A stretch of 24,218 nt of DNA from a virus. Every line of letters starts with the position of its first letter. The first letter of the stretch is position 1. Of the stretch, positions 15,610 to 22,233 are shown piece by piece. The notes under the pieces are model-generated. The model had not been told where the DNA came from, ran no database searches, and worked only from the letters and a program-made list of their open reading frames with translations. A program made the translations under genes and the position numbers. The stretch is taken from the IMG/VR virus record IMGVR_UViG_3300026264_000021, positions 1-24,218 of that record. One strand, 5' to 3'.

Positions 15610-16433
15610 TCTTGTTCTTGTTGTAATCTTTGTTGTTGCTTTCTTAATCTATTAAGTAAATTTCTAAACTGTATTCTAGTATCTGGACTTCCTGCCAGAT
15701 TGTCTAAATTCTGTGCTTGATATGCCATAGCCCTACGCTGAATAGGAGTCAATGGTTTACCCTGTTCTGCTTTGTCCATTGCATCTGCTGTCTGTGCCGC
15801 TGTTGCTCCGCCTAAGTTGTCTCTTCCAAGACGTTGCATTGCTTGAATTCTTGCCGATTTAATTTTACCCATTGTCGCATTATCCATCGGTGCTGTTGCC
15901 CCTACCGGTTCGTCCACTTCTACATCTGCATCTGCATCTACATATGCGTCACCGCCTTCTGCATCTGGACCTTGTGAGCCTGTGCTATATGCTTCACTTA
16001 GTTTTTTCCATTCTTCATATGACAAATATATATCTGTATCTGGATCTAAATACTTTCCTTCTTTCGGGTCGTAGTATACTACTTTACCTGATTTTGTCAT
16101 AATAGGACCTTCTAGTCCATCACGTGATTCATATTTTTCTCTGTCTAAACGTGGAAGTGTATGTTTAAGTGTGTGTGCTTTGGCTAAATCTCTCTTTGTA
16201 CCCTCATCAACATCATCAATGGGAGAATGTACCAATCCCAGAAGACGTTCAATAGAGAGTTTGTCTTTATTTTCTACTGCATTCATCACAAAAATATAAT
16301 CAGAAAATGTCAATGTTTTTAGTCTTTTCTGTACGCCTTCTACTGAAGCACCAATAAGACTAGCAATATCTTGTATTCTATCTTCCATACCTTCTTTAAA
16401 CATTGTTTTTTCTATTTCATTCTTTAATGACAT
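15606..16433 (-). CDS. Hypothetical protein, 275 residues, Gln-rich C-terminus
   Basis: Not recognised. Residues 1-66 form a helical domain with a helix-turn-helix-like segment (IQDIASLIGASVEGVQKRL). The middle (KVVYYDPKEGKYLDPDTDIY) is Tyr/Asp-rich. LSE-A at 145-148 matches the T4-type protease site and is followed by an acidic low-complexity stretch (GGDAYVDADADVEVDEP). The C-terminus is helical and Gln-rich (RKQQQRLQQEQE). CGGAG precedes the ATG. The mixture of ordered and acidic linker regions fits an internal head protein, which is inference. Confidence 0.65.
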   Translation of the reverse strand: MSLKNEIEKTMFKEGMEDRIQDIASLIGASVEGVQKRLKTLTFSDYIFVMNAVENKDKLSIERLLGLVHSPIDDVDEGTKRDLAKAHTLKHTLPRLDREKYESRDGLEGPIMTKSGKVVYYDPKEGKYLDPDTDIYLSYEEWKKLSEAYSTGSQGPDAEGGDAYVDADADVEVDEPVGATAPMDNATMGKIKSARIQAMQRLGRDNLGGATAAQTADAMDKAEQGKPLTPIQRRAMAYQAQNLDNLAGSPDTRIQFRNLLNRLRKQQQRLQQEQE

Positions 16434-16444
16434 TATATTCTCCG

Positions 16445-16726
16445 TTATCTTCTATTTAGAGTTTTTAATCTTTTACTGGCTGGATTCATTCTACGAGTCA
16501 TCTTAGCCTTACGTTTCATTCTTGCACCCATTTTTGCTTTTGTTCTTGCTAATGTGAAACGTTTCTTCATATTAACTGGTTTAAAACATGCGCCAGGTGT
16601 TGATACTGTTTTACCCTTAAGTCTTCCAGAACCACATCTATATTTACGAATAATCGTTCTTCCCTTTCTAGCATATACTAACTTTGCTTCATATATCTCT
16701 TCTTGGACAAGTTCATTAAATAACAT
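16445..16726 (-). CDS. Very basic small protein, candidate internal or DNA-binding head protein
   Basis: A 93-residue protein. The first 13 residues (MLFNELVQEEIYE) are acidic and end in IYE-A, a good match to the capsid-targeting peptide and cleavage site of T4 internal proteins. The rest is dominated by Lys, Arg and Met (RKGRTIIRKYRCGSGRLKGK, TLARTKAKMGARMKRKAKM, ASKRLKTLNRR) with two Cys residues. A mature form starting at Ala14 would be a highly basic peptide suited to binding packaged DNA. I do not know a named family. AAGAG precedes the start. Confidence 0.7.
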   Translation of the reverse strand: MLFNELVQEEIYEAKLVYARKGRTIIRKYRCGSGRLKGKTVSTPGACFKPVNMKKRFTLARTKAKMGARMKRKAKMTRRMNPASKRLKTLNRR

Positions 16727-16737
16727 TGTAATTACTC

Positions 16738-16986
16738 TTAAAATATTTTAAAAAATTGTGCAAATATGGCAATCAACATGGTAGAAAACAAAGTTGATGC
16801 TGTCCATATCAACATTCTCTTTATTTCAGTAAAACCTTTATCCATCTCTTTTTCATTCTTGTCAATCTTATCATTAATATCTTTTAATGACTTATTAAAA
16901 TGATGGTATCTTTCATAGCATACAGCCACGTGAGTTTCCAAACTCTCCGCTTCTAAGTGTGCTAATCTTGGTTCTTTATCAGCCAT
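16738..16986 (-). CDS. Coiled-coil protein with C-terminal membrane anchor
   Basis: An 82-residue protein. Residues 25-55 form a charged helix likely to coil (NKSLKDINDKIDKNEKEMDK). Residues 58-79 are one hydrophobic segment (MLIWTASTLFSTMLIAIFAQ). The order helix then C-terminal anchor resembles XhlA-type haemolysin-associated and holin-accessory proteins, so a lysis role is possible but not shown. It has a strong Shine-Dalgarno (GAGGAG) and two late promoters upstream. Confidence 0.7.
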   Translation of the reverse strand: MADKEPRLAHLEAESLETHVAVCYERYHHFNKSLKDINDKIDKNEKEMDKGFTEIKRMLIWTASTLFSTMLIAIFAQFFKIF

Positions 16987-17019
16987 AAAATCTCCTCAAA
17001 TAAAATTAATTTCTAATTG

Positions 17020-17027
17020 TATTTATC
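17020..17027 (-). promoter_or_regulatory. T4-type late promoter (proximal of two)
   Basis: The minus strand reads AAGATAAATACAATTAGA, 34 bases before the coiled-coil gene ATG. The extended match AAATACAATTAGA is shared with the site at 18129-18136. Confidence 0.75.
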
Positions 17028-17040
17028 TTCCTCAGTATGT

Positions 17041-17048
17041 TATTTATC
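17041..17048 (-). promoter_or_regulatory. T4-type late promoter (distal of two)
   Basis: The minus strand reads AAGATAAATAACAT, 21 bases upstream of the proximal copy and just after the terminator hairpin. The base after the octamer is A rather than the usual C. Confidence 0.6.
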
Positions 17049-17060
17049 TTCAAGTAAAAC

Positions 17061-17090
17061 TAAAAAAGAGGACAAATTGCCCCCCTCTTT
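17061..17090 (-). terminator. Rho-independent terminator
   Basis: On the minus strand AAAGAGG (17084-17090) pairs perfectly with CCTCTTT (17065-17071) around a 12-base loop and runs into further T residues. It follows the stop of the 260-residue gene by about 20 bases and is immediately followed by two late promoters, so it separates two transcription units. It is the only clear terminator I see in the window. Confidence 0.65.
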
Positions 17091-17110
17091 AATTAATTAA
17101 TTAATTAATT
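17089..17110. repeat. TTAA tandem repeat
   Basis: About five and a half copies of TTAA run from the terminator stem to the stop codon of the 260-residue gene. On the minus strand it supplies the TAA stop and further in-phase stops. Length variation here would not alter a protein. Confidence 0.7.
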
Positions 17111-17891
17111 AGTCTCTTTGATATCTATCTGCGTACTTATGACTAAGATCTCTCTTAGTAGTATACGTTGTTCGACCCAATCTCTTGCCAATGGCTTTAC
17201 CTGCTTGGTGGGCGGCGATAACTGCGCCGACTTGTACTATTGGCTTATCCCACATCTTTTTCTTATCATCTTTTTTGTCGTCAACCGCATAATTACCACG
17301 TTTTTGTAATTTTAGAAGTGCTGGAAATATTTCTGCAAGTCTTGCCTTTCTACGGAACCATTGAACTAATCGTGTTACTACTAATGCTCTCTGATTTTGA
17401 CTTAAATTATCCCAATCTCCAACTAATCTGCGAACTGATTTTAACATGCCGTCTTGGACGTTAAGATTTCTCTGATAACGTAATAAATATCTTTGTTCAA
17501 ATGATGAATCGCTTCTATTGTTTGAATAATGAAGTAAAAATCTTAAAATATCGGCTTTATGTAACGAAAGTCTTTCTTTTGCTATCTCATCTTTTTCATC
17601 ATCACCGATATCATTATCTTTGCCCATCAAACGATTAAGAGCCATATACATATCCGTTCCATTTGTTCTGAAATAATCAAAATTTCTATAAACCATAGTA
17701 CGTGATGCTACGTCAGATGCCAATGGGGCAAAATCATAATCTTTATTAAATATATTCAATACAAGAAAGTGGACAAAAACTAAATCACTCGCGTCATCTA
17801 TATTGACATCATTGGCCATCTTTTTAGTTCTGAATAATCTACTTTCAGACAATGTATTTACAAGTTGTAACTTTTCTCTATATTGTTCCAT
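17109..17891 (-). CDS. Hypothetical protein, 260 residues
   Basis: Not recognised. A soluble helical protein with an Arg-rich middle (FEQRYLLRYQRNLNVQDGML, VTRLVQWFRRKARLAEIF). After a Lys/Asp-rich linker (VDDKKDDKKKMWDK) it has a short amphipathic segment (VQVGAVIAAHQAGKAIGKRL) and a basic tail. It starts directly after the stop of the membrane-protein gene (TAG-ATG), with GGAAAG as a modest Shine-Dalgarno, and is the last gene before the terminator. Confidence 0.65.
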   Translation of the reverse strand: MEQYREKLQLVNTLSESRLFRTKKMANDVNIDDASDLVFVHFLVLNIFNKDYDFAPLASDVASRTMVYRNFDYFRTNGTDMYMALNRLMGKDNDIGDDEKDEIAKERLSLHKADILRFLLHYSNNRSDSSFEQRYLLRYQRNLNVQDGMLKSVRRLVGDWDNLSQNQRALVVTRLVQWFRRKARLAEIFPALLKLQKRGNYAVDDKKDDKKKMWDKPIVQVGAVIAAHQAGKAIGKRLGRTTYTTKRDLSHKYADRYQRD

Positions 17892-18098
17892 CTATTTTCT
17901 TTCCATTTCTTCTAACATTTTTGCATTTTCAAAAGTTTTTTCACTTGAATATGTAGTAAAAACTCCTGGTATAATCATATGTACGATTAATGCTAAAACC
18001 ATCTTTAAACACTCTATCATAAACATAAATGCAAAGATAAAATGTTCCCAATAAGTCATATCATTATCAATAAGGTGTTTTTTAGACTCCTTAAACAT
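17892..18098 (-). CDS. DUF6356-like small membrane protein
   Basis: A 68-residue protein. Residues 19-46 form a hydrophobic hairpin-like segment (HFIFAFMFMIECLKMVLALI, then VHMIIPGVFTTYSS). The order K-HL, Y-x-HF, long hydrophobic stretch, H-x-IIPGxF-T-S matches the DUF6356 family as I recall it. The function is not known. I start at 18098 because an earlier in-frame ATG (18113) precedes and reads into a G-run that is itself the Shine-Dalgarno (GGGGGGGAG) for the second ATG. A late promoter lies 31 bases upstream. Confidence 0.7.
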   Translation of the reverse strand: MFKESKKHLIDNDMTYWEHFIFAFMFMIECLKMVLALIVHMIIPGVFTTYSSEKTFENAKMLEEMERK

Positions 18099-18128
18099 AA
18101 CTCCCCCCCTCATCTCTTAATCTAATTG

Positions 18129-18136
18129 TATTTATC
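18129..18136 (-). promoter_or_regulatory. T4-type late promoter
   Basis: The minus strand reads GAGATAAATACAATTAGA. It contains the TAA stop of the 49-residue gene upstream and serves the DUF6356-like gene. Confidence 0.75.
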
Positions 18137-18281
18137 TCTCAGCGCCATTCCTACATCTCTTACTATTGGGATGTCTTTTACATCTAAACGAACTATGACT
18201 CATGTGTTTCTTAGATGCTACTGCTTTACGAGTATTTTCATTTCTTTTTATTTGTACAAATGGTACTGCTCTTTTGCCCAT
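18132..18281 (-). CDS. Small basic Cys/His protein, 49 residues
   Basis: A short gene that simple length cut-offs would miss. It runs from an ATG with a textbook Shine-Dalgarno (AGGAG, 7 bases upstream) to a TAA inside the next late promoter. The product starts MGKRAVPFVQIKRNENTRK and contains FRCKRHPNSKRCRNGAER at its end. It has about 15 Lys or Arg residues, and a Cys-x2-His plus Cys arrangement (C34, H37, C43) that could bind metal. It fills an otherwise empty 200-base gap between the ligase-like gene and the DUF6356-like gene. The function is unknown; a nucleic-acid-binding or head-internal peptide is possible. Confidence 0.72.
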   Translation of the reverse strand: MGKRAVPFVQIKRNENTRKAVASKKHMSHSSFRCKRHPNSKRCRNGAER

Positions 18282-18324
18282 CCAAGTTCTCCTATAATTA
18301 CTTGCACTAATTAAGTGATACTGG

Positions 18325-19530
18325 TTATCTCTCTTGCCTCATGTTCGCTGCCGTGAATCCTGCTCTGTTCACTAGTTTCACGTCTTTATCTATTACATAT
18401 CCTTCCCCGCCCTTTTCGCCATTTGTGATGGCTTCTATATCTGCTGGTTGAGAATCTAACGTTTTTATAATCTTATTCTTTGTAGTCATAACACCTTTGA
18501 TGAATGTAAATATTGCTTCAAAGCCATCACTGTTTTGTTGAATCCATTGAACCACTCGTTCTTTCTTAGGTCCACTTAGTTTTGAGATTTCAACCCATTG
18601 ACTAAAATTTGTTCCTAGTTTATCTAGGTTGCCTGCTTTTACACTATTATTAATATAAGTGTAAAGAATATTACCAAAGTCTGCCATTTTTAATTCGGGT
18701 GGTACTGCTAGTAATGTATCAATTGATTTAGCATTTGCTGTTAAATAATTTTCTAATCTGTCTACTTCTGGAAGGTCAACGCCAGGAGAGTGAGTAACAT
18801 ATACTGGTGGCATAATAAATGTTTTACCACCTCTAAGTTGCCCCATATCTACACTATTTTTATTTCCTTCTAAGTCAATAGACTGATGTACTACAATACC
18901 GACATCAAACTTTGTAATCTTTTGACCAATATCACTTTTAGCATCTACTGAATATGTAGTTACGTTTGGTTTAAATGTAAGTCTGCCATTTTTTGACAGT
19001 GGAGTAGAGAACCACAATAAATCACCATGTAAGTATCCTCTAAAGTCGTCAGGTATAACACTTTCTACAGTGTTCCATATGTTCTTCATCTTTGATGCAA
19101 AATCTCGTCTACTATCATCTATCTCACCTTTGGCTCTACCTAGAAACATTTTCTCTAAATCATCGCCACTTGTAACTTTTCCGTTATAACCTTTTGCAGT
19201 AAATCCACTTTTATCGGTTAATACGAATTCTCCGTTTGCATTTCTACCAAAGATAACGGCTGGTGAGCCATCCCATTTGATGCTGATTGATTTTGGTGAA
19301 GATTCTACTTGATGTAGTTTTTGAATTGCGTATTTTCCACCATTAGAGCCATCCCATATAATCAAGTCTTCTAAGTGTTGAATTCTTGCTCCATTATCTG
19401 CCTCTTTAATAGCGGCGTCAATAAGTTCTTTCATTCTCTTATGAAAGCCAATTTGTACATTACGAGGTTTTCTAGGTCCTCTGAATCTACGTTCTCGTCC
19501 TTTCCATAAATTAAGTTCTTTAATCTTCAT
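18325..19530 (-). CDS. Polynucleotide ligase-like nucleotidyltransferase
   Basis: A 401-residue protein with the hallmarks of the ATP-grasp-like ligase/capping nucleotidyltransferase fold. Motif I is SISIKWDGSPAVIFG, with candidate nucleotide-accepting Lys85 in KWDG. YLHGDLLWF (166-174) could supply the motif III or nearby acidic residue. Close to the C-terminus GGEGYVIDKDVKLVNRAGF resembles motif IV (EGYV) followed by motif V (KLVNR). It has a very basic first 30 residues and no separate OB-fold seen by eye. It resembles proteins found in marine T4-like phages (possibly the family named DUF6267). DNA or RNA as substrate cannot be decided. The ATG has an AAGGA Shine-Dalgarno. Confidence 0.72.
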   Translation of the reverse strand: MKIKELNLWKGRERRFRGPRKPRNVQIGFHKRMKELIDAAIKEADNGARIQHLEDLIIWDGSNGGKYAIQKLHQVESSPKSISIKWDGSPAVIFGRNANGEFVLTDKSGFTAKGYNGKVTSGDDLEKMFLGRAKGEIDDSRRDFASKMKNIWNTVESVIPDDFRGYLHGDLLWFSTPLSKNGRLTFKPNVTTYSVDAKSDIGQKITKFDVGIVVHQSIDLEGNKNSVDMGQLRGGKTFIMPPVYVTHSPGVDLPEVDRLENYLTANAKSIDTLLAVPPELKMADFGNILYTYINNSVKAGNLDKLGTNFSQWVEISKLSGPKKERVVQWIQQNSDGFEAIFTFIKGVMTTKNKIIKTLDSQPADIEAITNGEKGGEGYVIDKDVKLVNRAGFTAANMRQER

Positions 19531-19531
19531 A

Positions 19532-19765
19532 TCATTCCTTGCCGTATGGAGACTCGCCTGTTAATCTAGGACGAGCAAACCAAAGTCTAAACCAATCATC
19601 TGTTCCTGGTTCTATTTTATGCTTCTTTTGATACTTAGATTTAGCAGTTCCTATATAAGAAATATTTTCTTGTGGTTCATCTTTTGGTTGATATGGTTTA
19701 TAGATGCCCGCAAGAACTTTTAATTCTTTTAACTGTTGCTCAAGTGTCATTTTTTCGTTTCGCAT
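19532..19765 (-). CDS. Small hypothetical protein, 77 residues
   Basis: A 77-residue protein with a short helical start (LEQQLKELKVLAGIYKPYQP) followed by a polar, basic body and an aromatic segment (DDWFRLWFARPRL). The ATG at 19765 is preferred over the one at 19750 because GAGGAA lies at a suitable distance. It overlaps the upstream gene by 26 bases and is one base from the ligase-like gene, so it is probably in the same operon. Not recognised. Confidence 0.6.
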   Translation of the reverse strand: MRNEKMTLEQQLKELKVLAGIYKPYQPKDEPQENISYIGTAKSKYQKKHKIEPGTDDWFRLWFARPRLTGESPYGKE

Positions 19766-20000
19766 GAGTTATTCCTCGTTTGAACTTTCTCATGTCACCA
19801 CTACGTATGCTATTAACAAGACGTTTAGTTAAATCTAATGCAACTTCCTCATCAAATTCACGATGTATGAATTCAATTAAATTTATTGCGCCAGAAATTA
19901 TATGTTCGCCTTTTTGTTCGACAAATCTTTCTGGCTCATTTTTAGAAATCGCCATCGAGTTTAACTCTTCAAATAGACTTCTACGAGGTTTTCTAGTCAT
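19740..20000 (-). CDS. Small hypothetical protein, 86 residues
   Basis: An 86-residue helical protein (MTRKPRRSLFEELNSMAISK, then HIISGAINLIEFIHREFDEE) with a basic end (KFKRGITHAKRK). The ATG at 20000 is chosen: the frame is open to a TTG at 20015, but that TTG begins the TTGGAG that forms the Shine-Dalgarno for 20000. A late promoter lies 38 bases upstream, overlapping the helicase stop, and makes this the first gene of the late unit that includes the ligase-like protein. Function unknown. Confidence 0.7.
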   Translation of the reverse strand: MTRKPRRSLFEELNSMAISKNEPERFVEQKGEHIISGAINLIEFIHREFDEEVALDLTKRLVNSIRSGDMRKFKRGITHAKRKNDT

Positions 20001-20037
20001 AAAATTGTTCTCCAAGAGATAATTTCTCTATTATCAG

Positions 20038-20045
20038 TATTTATC
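20038..20045 (-). promoter_or_regulatory. T4-type late promoter after the helicase
   Basis: The minus strand reads TTGATAAATACTGATAATAG. Its first bases overlap the helicase TAA stop, and it starts the unit holding the ligase-like gene. Confidence 0.75.
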
Positions 20046-21465
20046 AATTATCATCAAATGGATTAGATTTTTTTGACTTTACCATAGCCCGAAGATTTAT
20101 GGCTGACTCTGATTTCTCTGGTGGAATAGCGGATGTAGTGTCATCAGAGCCTGTAATGGTACTTTTTCTTTTTAATGTGTTCATCACCTTTGAAGTTTGT
20201 GAGTCTTGAGTTCCGACTGCCAAATCATCATCATCTAAATCTGAATCACTAATTCTTAGACTATCTCTATCAAATACGAGATTTATTTTAGAACCAACAC
20301 CACTTGAACTTCGTGTTTTCAATAATTGGAGTTGATATTGGCCGCGTTCTCTCATTGCATTACTTGTAAAGATACCAATAACATTGTCAGCAGTTTGAAT
20401 TTTAGAGATACCACCAGCAATATGAGAGTGGTCAAACTCAATTTCTTCGACTGCTGAACGATTTAATTGTGATGCTGTAACAAATACTGTCTGTGTTTCC
20501 ATAGAAAAGTTACGCATTTCTTCTGTAACATACTTATCTTTAATAAACAAATCGCCAGGATTAACCTTCTTAGTTGCTGGCATAACAAGGTCTAAATAAT
20601 CGATACATACACAATCAACTACTTTGCCTGTAACGATTTGAAGTTCTTTCAAATACGAACGTACATCATTAATTGTTGAACCAGATGGCATATATTTAAT
20701 TCTAAGCATTCCAGATTTCTTACCAACTGTTCTAACTTGCAATTCAACATCATCTAGTTCTTTAAAAATACGTCTGGTGCTACGGTCAGTTACCATTGCG
20801 TCAATACGCATCGCCGACAACTCTTCCGATAATTCTAAGGTAATATAAACGACATTCATTCCCATCTGTGCCCAATTCAATGACATATTCTGCATGAATA
20901 ATGATTTACCTGAACCAGAGCCACCAGCAAAGATAGTTACTTCACCTCGATTAATACCACCATAAAGTTTATCATCTAAATCTTTCCAACCTGTAGTAAC
21001 TTGTCCATTATTATCTTTTAAATTCTCAAGGCGTTTTCTTGGGTTATCAAAATAATCTGTACCTAATGACCTAGTTAAACCAATCTGAACTGCATCTTTG
21101 ATAGTTGTTTCTACTTCACCGTATTTACCCTCTTCAAGTAAATCTGCACTATTGACGATTGCTCGTTCAATTGCTTTATGTCTACAGAATGTTTCAAACT
21201 CATCTATAAACCAGTCACTATGTTGTTCTACACTATCAAGTAACTCTATTACCTGCCCAGTTTCTGCTTTTATCTGCTCAACTGTTGGCATAGTCTGATA
21301 TTCATTACTATACGAAATAAGAAATTTTACAACATCTCGGACTTCTCTATCAAAGTGACGGTCATCAATAATCCCCATGATTCTAGTGAATAACTGAGGA
21401 TCGGTCAGCATGAACTGAACGAATAATTTCTGCATATCTGCGGAATAATTTTTGACTTCTGACAT
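20044..21465 (-). CDS. Replicative DNA helicase, DnaB-like (T4 gp41 type)
   Basis: A 473-residue helicase, almost the same length as T4 gp41. Residues 1-130 are the helical N-terminal domain. The RecA-like core follows from about 155 (TTGWKDLDDKLYGGINRGEV), with Walker A AGGSGSGKS (180-188), VVYITLELSEE, Walker B CVCIDYLDLV (Asp289), and later FVTASQLNRSAVEE and GGISKIQTADNVIGIF. The acidic C-terminal tail ends SNPFDDN, of the kind used to bind partners in T4-like replisomes. It would unwind DNA 5' to 3' as a hexamer with the primase encoded just upstream. The promoter is a consensus sigma70 site; the Shine-Dalgarno (AGAG) is weak. Confidence 0.95.
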   Translation of the reverse strand: MSEVKNYSADMQKLFVQFMLTDPQLFTRIMGIIDDRHFDREVRDVVKFLISYSNEYQTMPTVEQIKAETGQVIELLDSVEQHSDWFIDEFETFCRHKAIERAIVNSADLLEEGKYGEVETTIKDAVQIGLTRSLGTDYFDNPRKRLENLKDNNGQVTTGWKDLDDKLYGGINRGEVTIFAGGSGSGKSLFMQNMSLNWAQMGMNVVYITLELSEELSAMRIDAMVTDRSTRRIFKELDDVELQVRTVGKKSGMLRIKYMPSGSTINDVRSYLKELQIVTGKVVDCVCIDYLDLVMPATKKVNPGDLFIKDKYVTEEMRNFSMETQTVFVTASQLNRSAVEEIEFDHSHIAGGISKIQTADNVIGIFTSNAMRERGQYQLQLLKTRSSSGVGSKINLVFDRDSLRISDSDLDDDDLAVGTQDSQTSKVMNTLKRKSTITGSDDTTSAIPPEKSESAINLRAMVKSKKSNPFDDN

Positions 21466-21489
21466 TTATTTCTCTGGAGTTATTACTCT

Positions 21490-21518
21490 ATTATACAAAA
21501 TTATTACCATTTTGTCAA
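21490..21518 (-). promoter_or_regulatory. Consensus sigma70 promoter for the helicase
   Basis: The minus strand reads TTGACA (21513-21518), 17 bases, TATAAT (21490-21495), a perfect match to both boxes and spacing. The -35 begins just after the ClpP stop. The flank AGTATTGACA is shared with the kinase-operon promoter. Confidence 0.85.
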
Positions 21519-21520
21519 TA

Positions 21521-22171
21521 CTAATATGTTTCAACTATTATATCTGCAATACCATGTTTGACTGCCTCTTCTGGAGTCAACCAATGGTCTGTTTTTGGTG
21601 CTAACATATGTTTACGAACGTATGCTTGTTTCTTTCCTGTACATTTTATATAATGTTCAAGAAGTTTCTGATTCGTCCATTCCATATGAGATTGTGCATC
21701 TAGCATATCGTGATATTGACCACGAGTCCCACCACTAAATTCATGCGACATCACTGCTGTATTTTGTGTTAGATAACGATGTCCTTTCTTACCAGCCATC
21801 ATAAGCATAACACCACAGGACGCAATTGAGCCCATTCCGTATGTGTATACTGGAATTCGTGACTGTTTTACAACATCAATTAAATGCATACAACTATCAA
21901 CAAATCCACCTGGACTATTAATATACAAATGAATAATTTCTGGTGCCTCTTTTTCTGGCATTAAATTATACTCCATAATCATCTTAACTAATGGCATACA
22001 ATTTTCCTGATTAAATTCTTTATCCATATGCAAGATACCATTATCCCTTAGAAACTCGCCTGGCGGCTTTGGTAGAGGCGGTGGCATTGGCATTGGTGGC
22101 GGTGGTGGCGCTTCTGGCATTTCTTTAGGTTTCGGTATTATATTCTGTTTAATATCTATATCTTTTTCCAT
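21521..22171 (-). CDS. clpP: ClpP-like serine protease with proline-rich N-terminus
   Basis: A 216-residue ClpP-family protease. YINSPGGFVDSCMHLIDV (residues 83-100) is the conserved core. The triad is visible as Ser118 (GSIASCG), His143 (MSHEFSGG) and Asp195 (KTDHWLTPEEAVKHGIAD), so it should be active. Residues 14-38 are unusual: a proline-rich run (PKPKEMPEAPPPPPMPMPPP) in front of the core, which host ClpP lacks. No Clp ATPase gene is seen nearby. It could use the host ATPase, process phage heads, or act alone. I start at 22171, which has a strong Shine-Dalgarno (AGGAG); the frame is open to 22210. It lies between primase and helicase. Confidence 0.92.
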   Translation of the reverse strand: MEKDIDIKQNIIPKPKEMPEAPPPPPMPMPPPLPKPPGEFLRDNGILHMDKEFNQENCMPLVKMIMEYNLMPEKEAPEIIHLYINSPGGFVDSCMHLIDVVKQSRIPVYTYGMGSIASCGVMLMMAGKKGHRYLTQNTAVMSHEFSGGTRGQYHDMLDAQSHMEWTNQKLLEHYIKCTGKKQAYVRKHMLAPKTDHWLTPEEAVKHGIADIIVETY

Positions 22172-22233
22172 TATTTCTCCTACGCTTTTTAGTGCGGTCG
22201 TTTGGGTCACCCGCTACCTTGAGTTTGATTACG

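Noticed and set aside
17089-17110. CRISPR-like or satellite array
   Set aside because: A short TTAA microsatellite with no spacers; no CRISPR repeats were seen anywhere in the window.
22172-22210. 13-codon N-terminal extension of the ClpP-like protein
   Set aside because: An AGGAG ribosome site lies within this stretch at ideal distance from the ATG at 22171.
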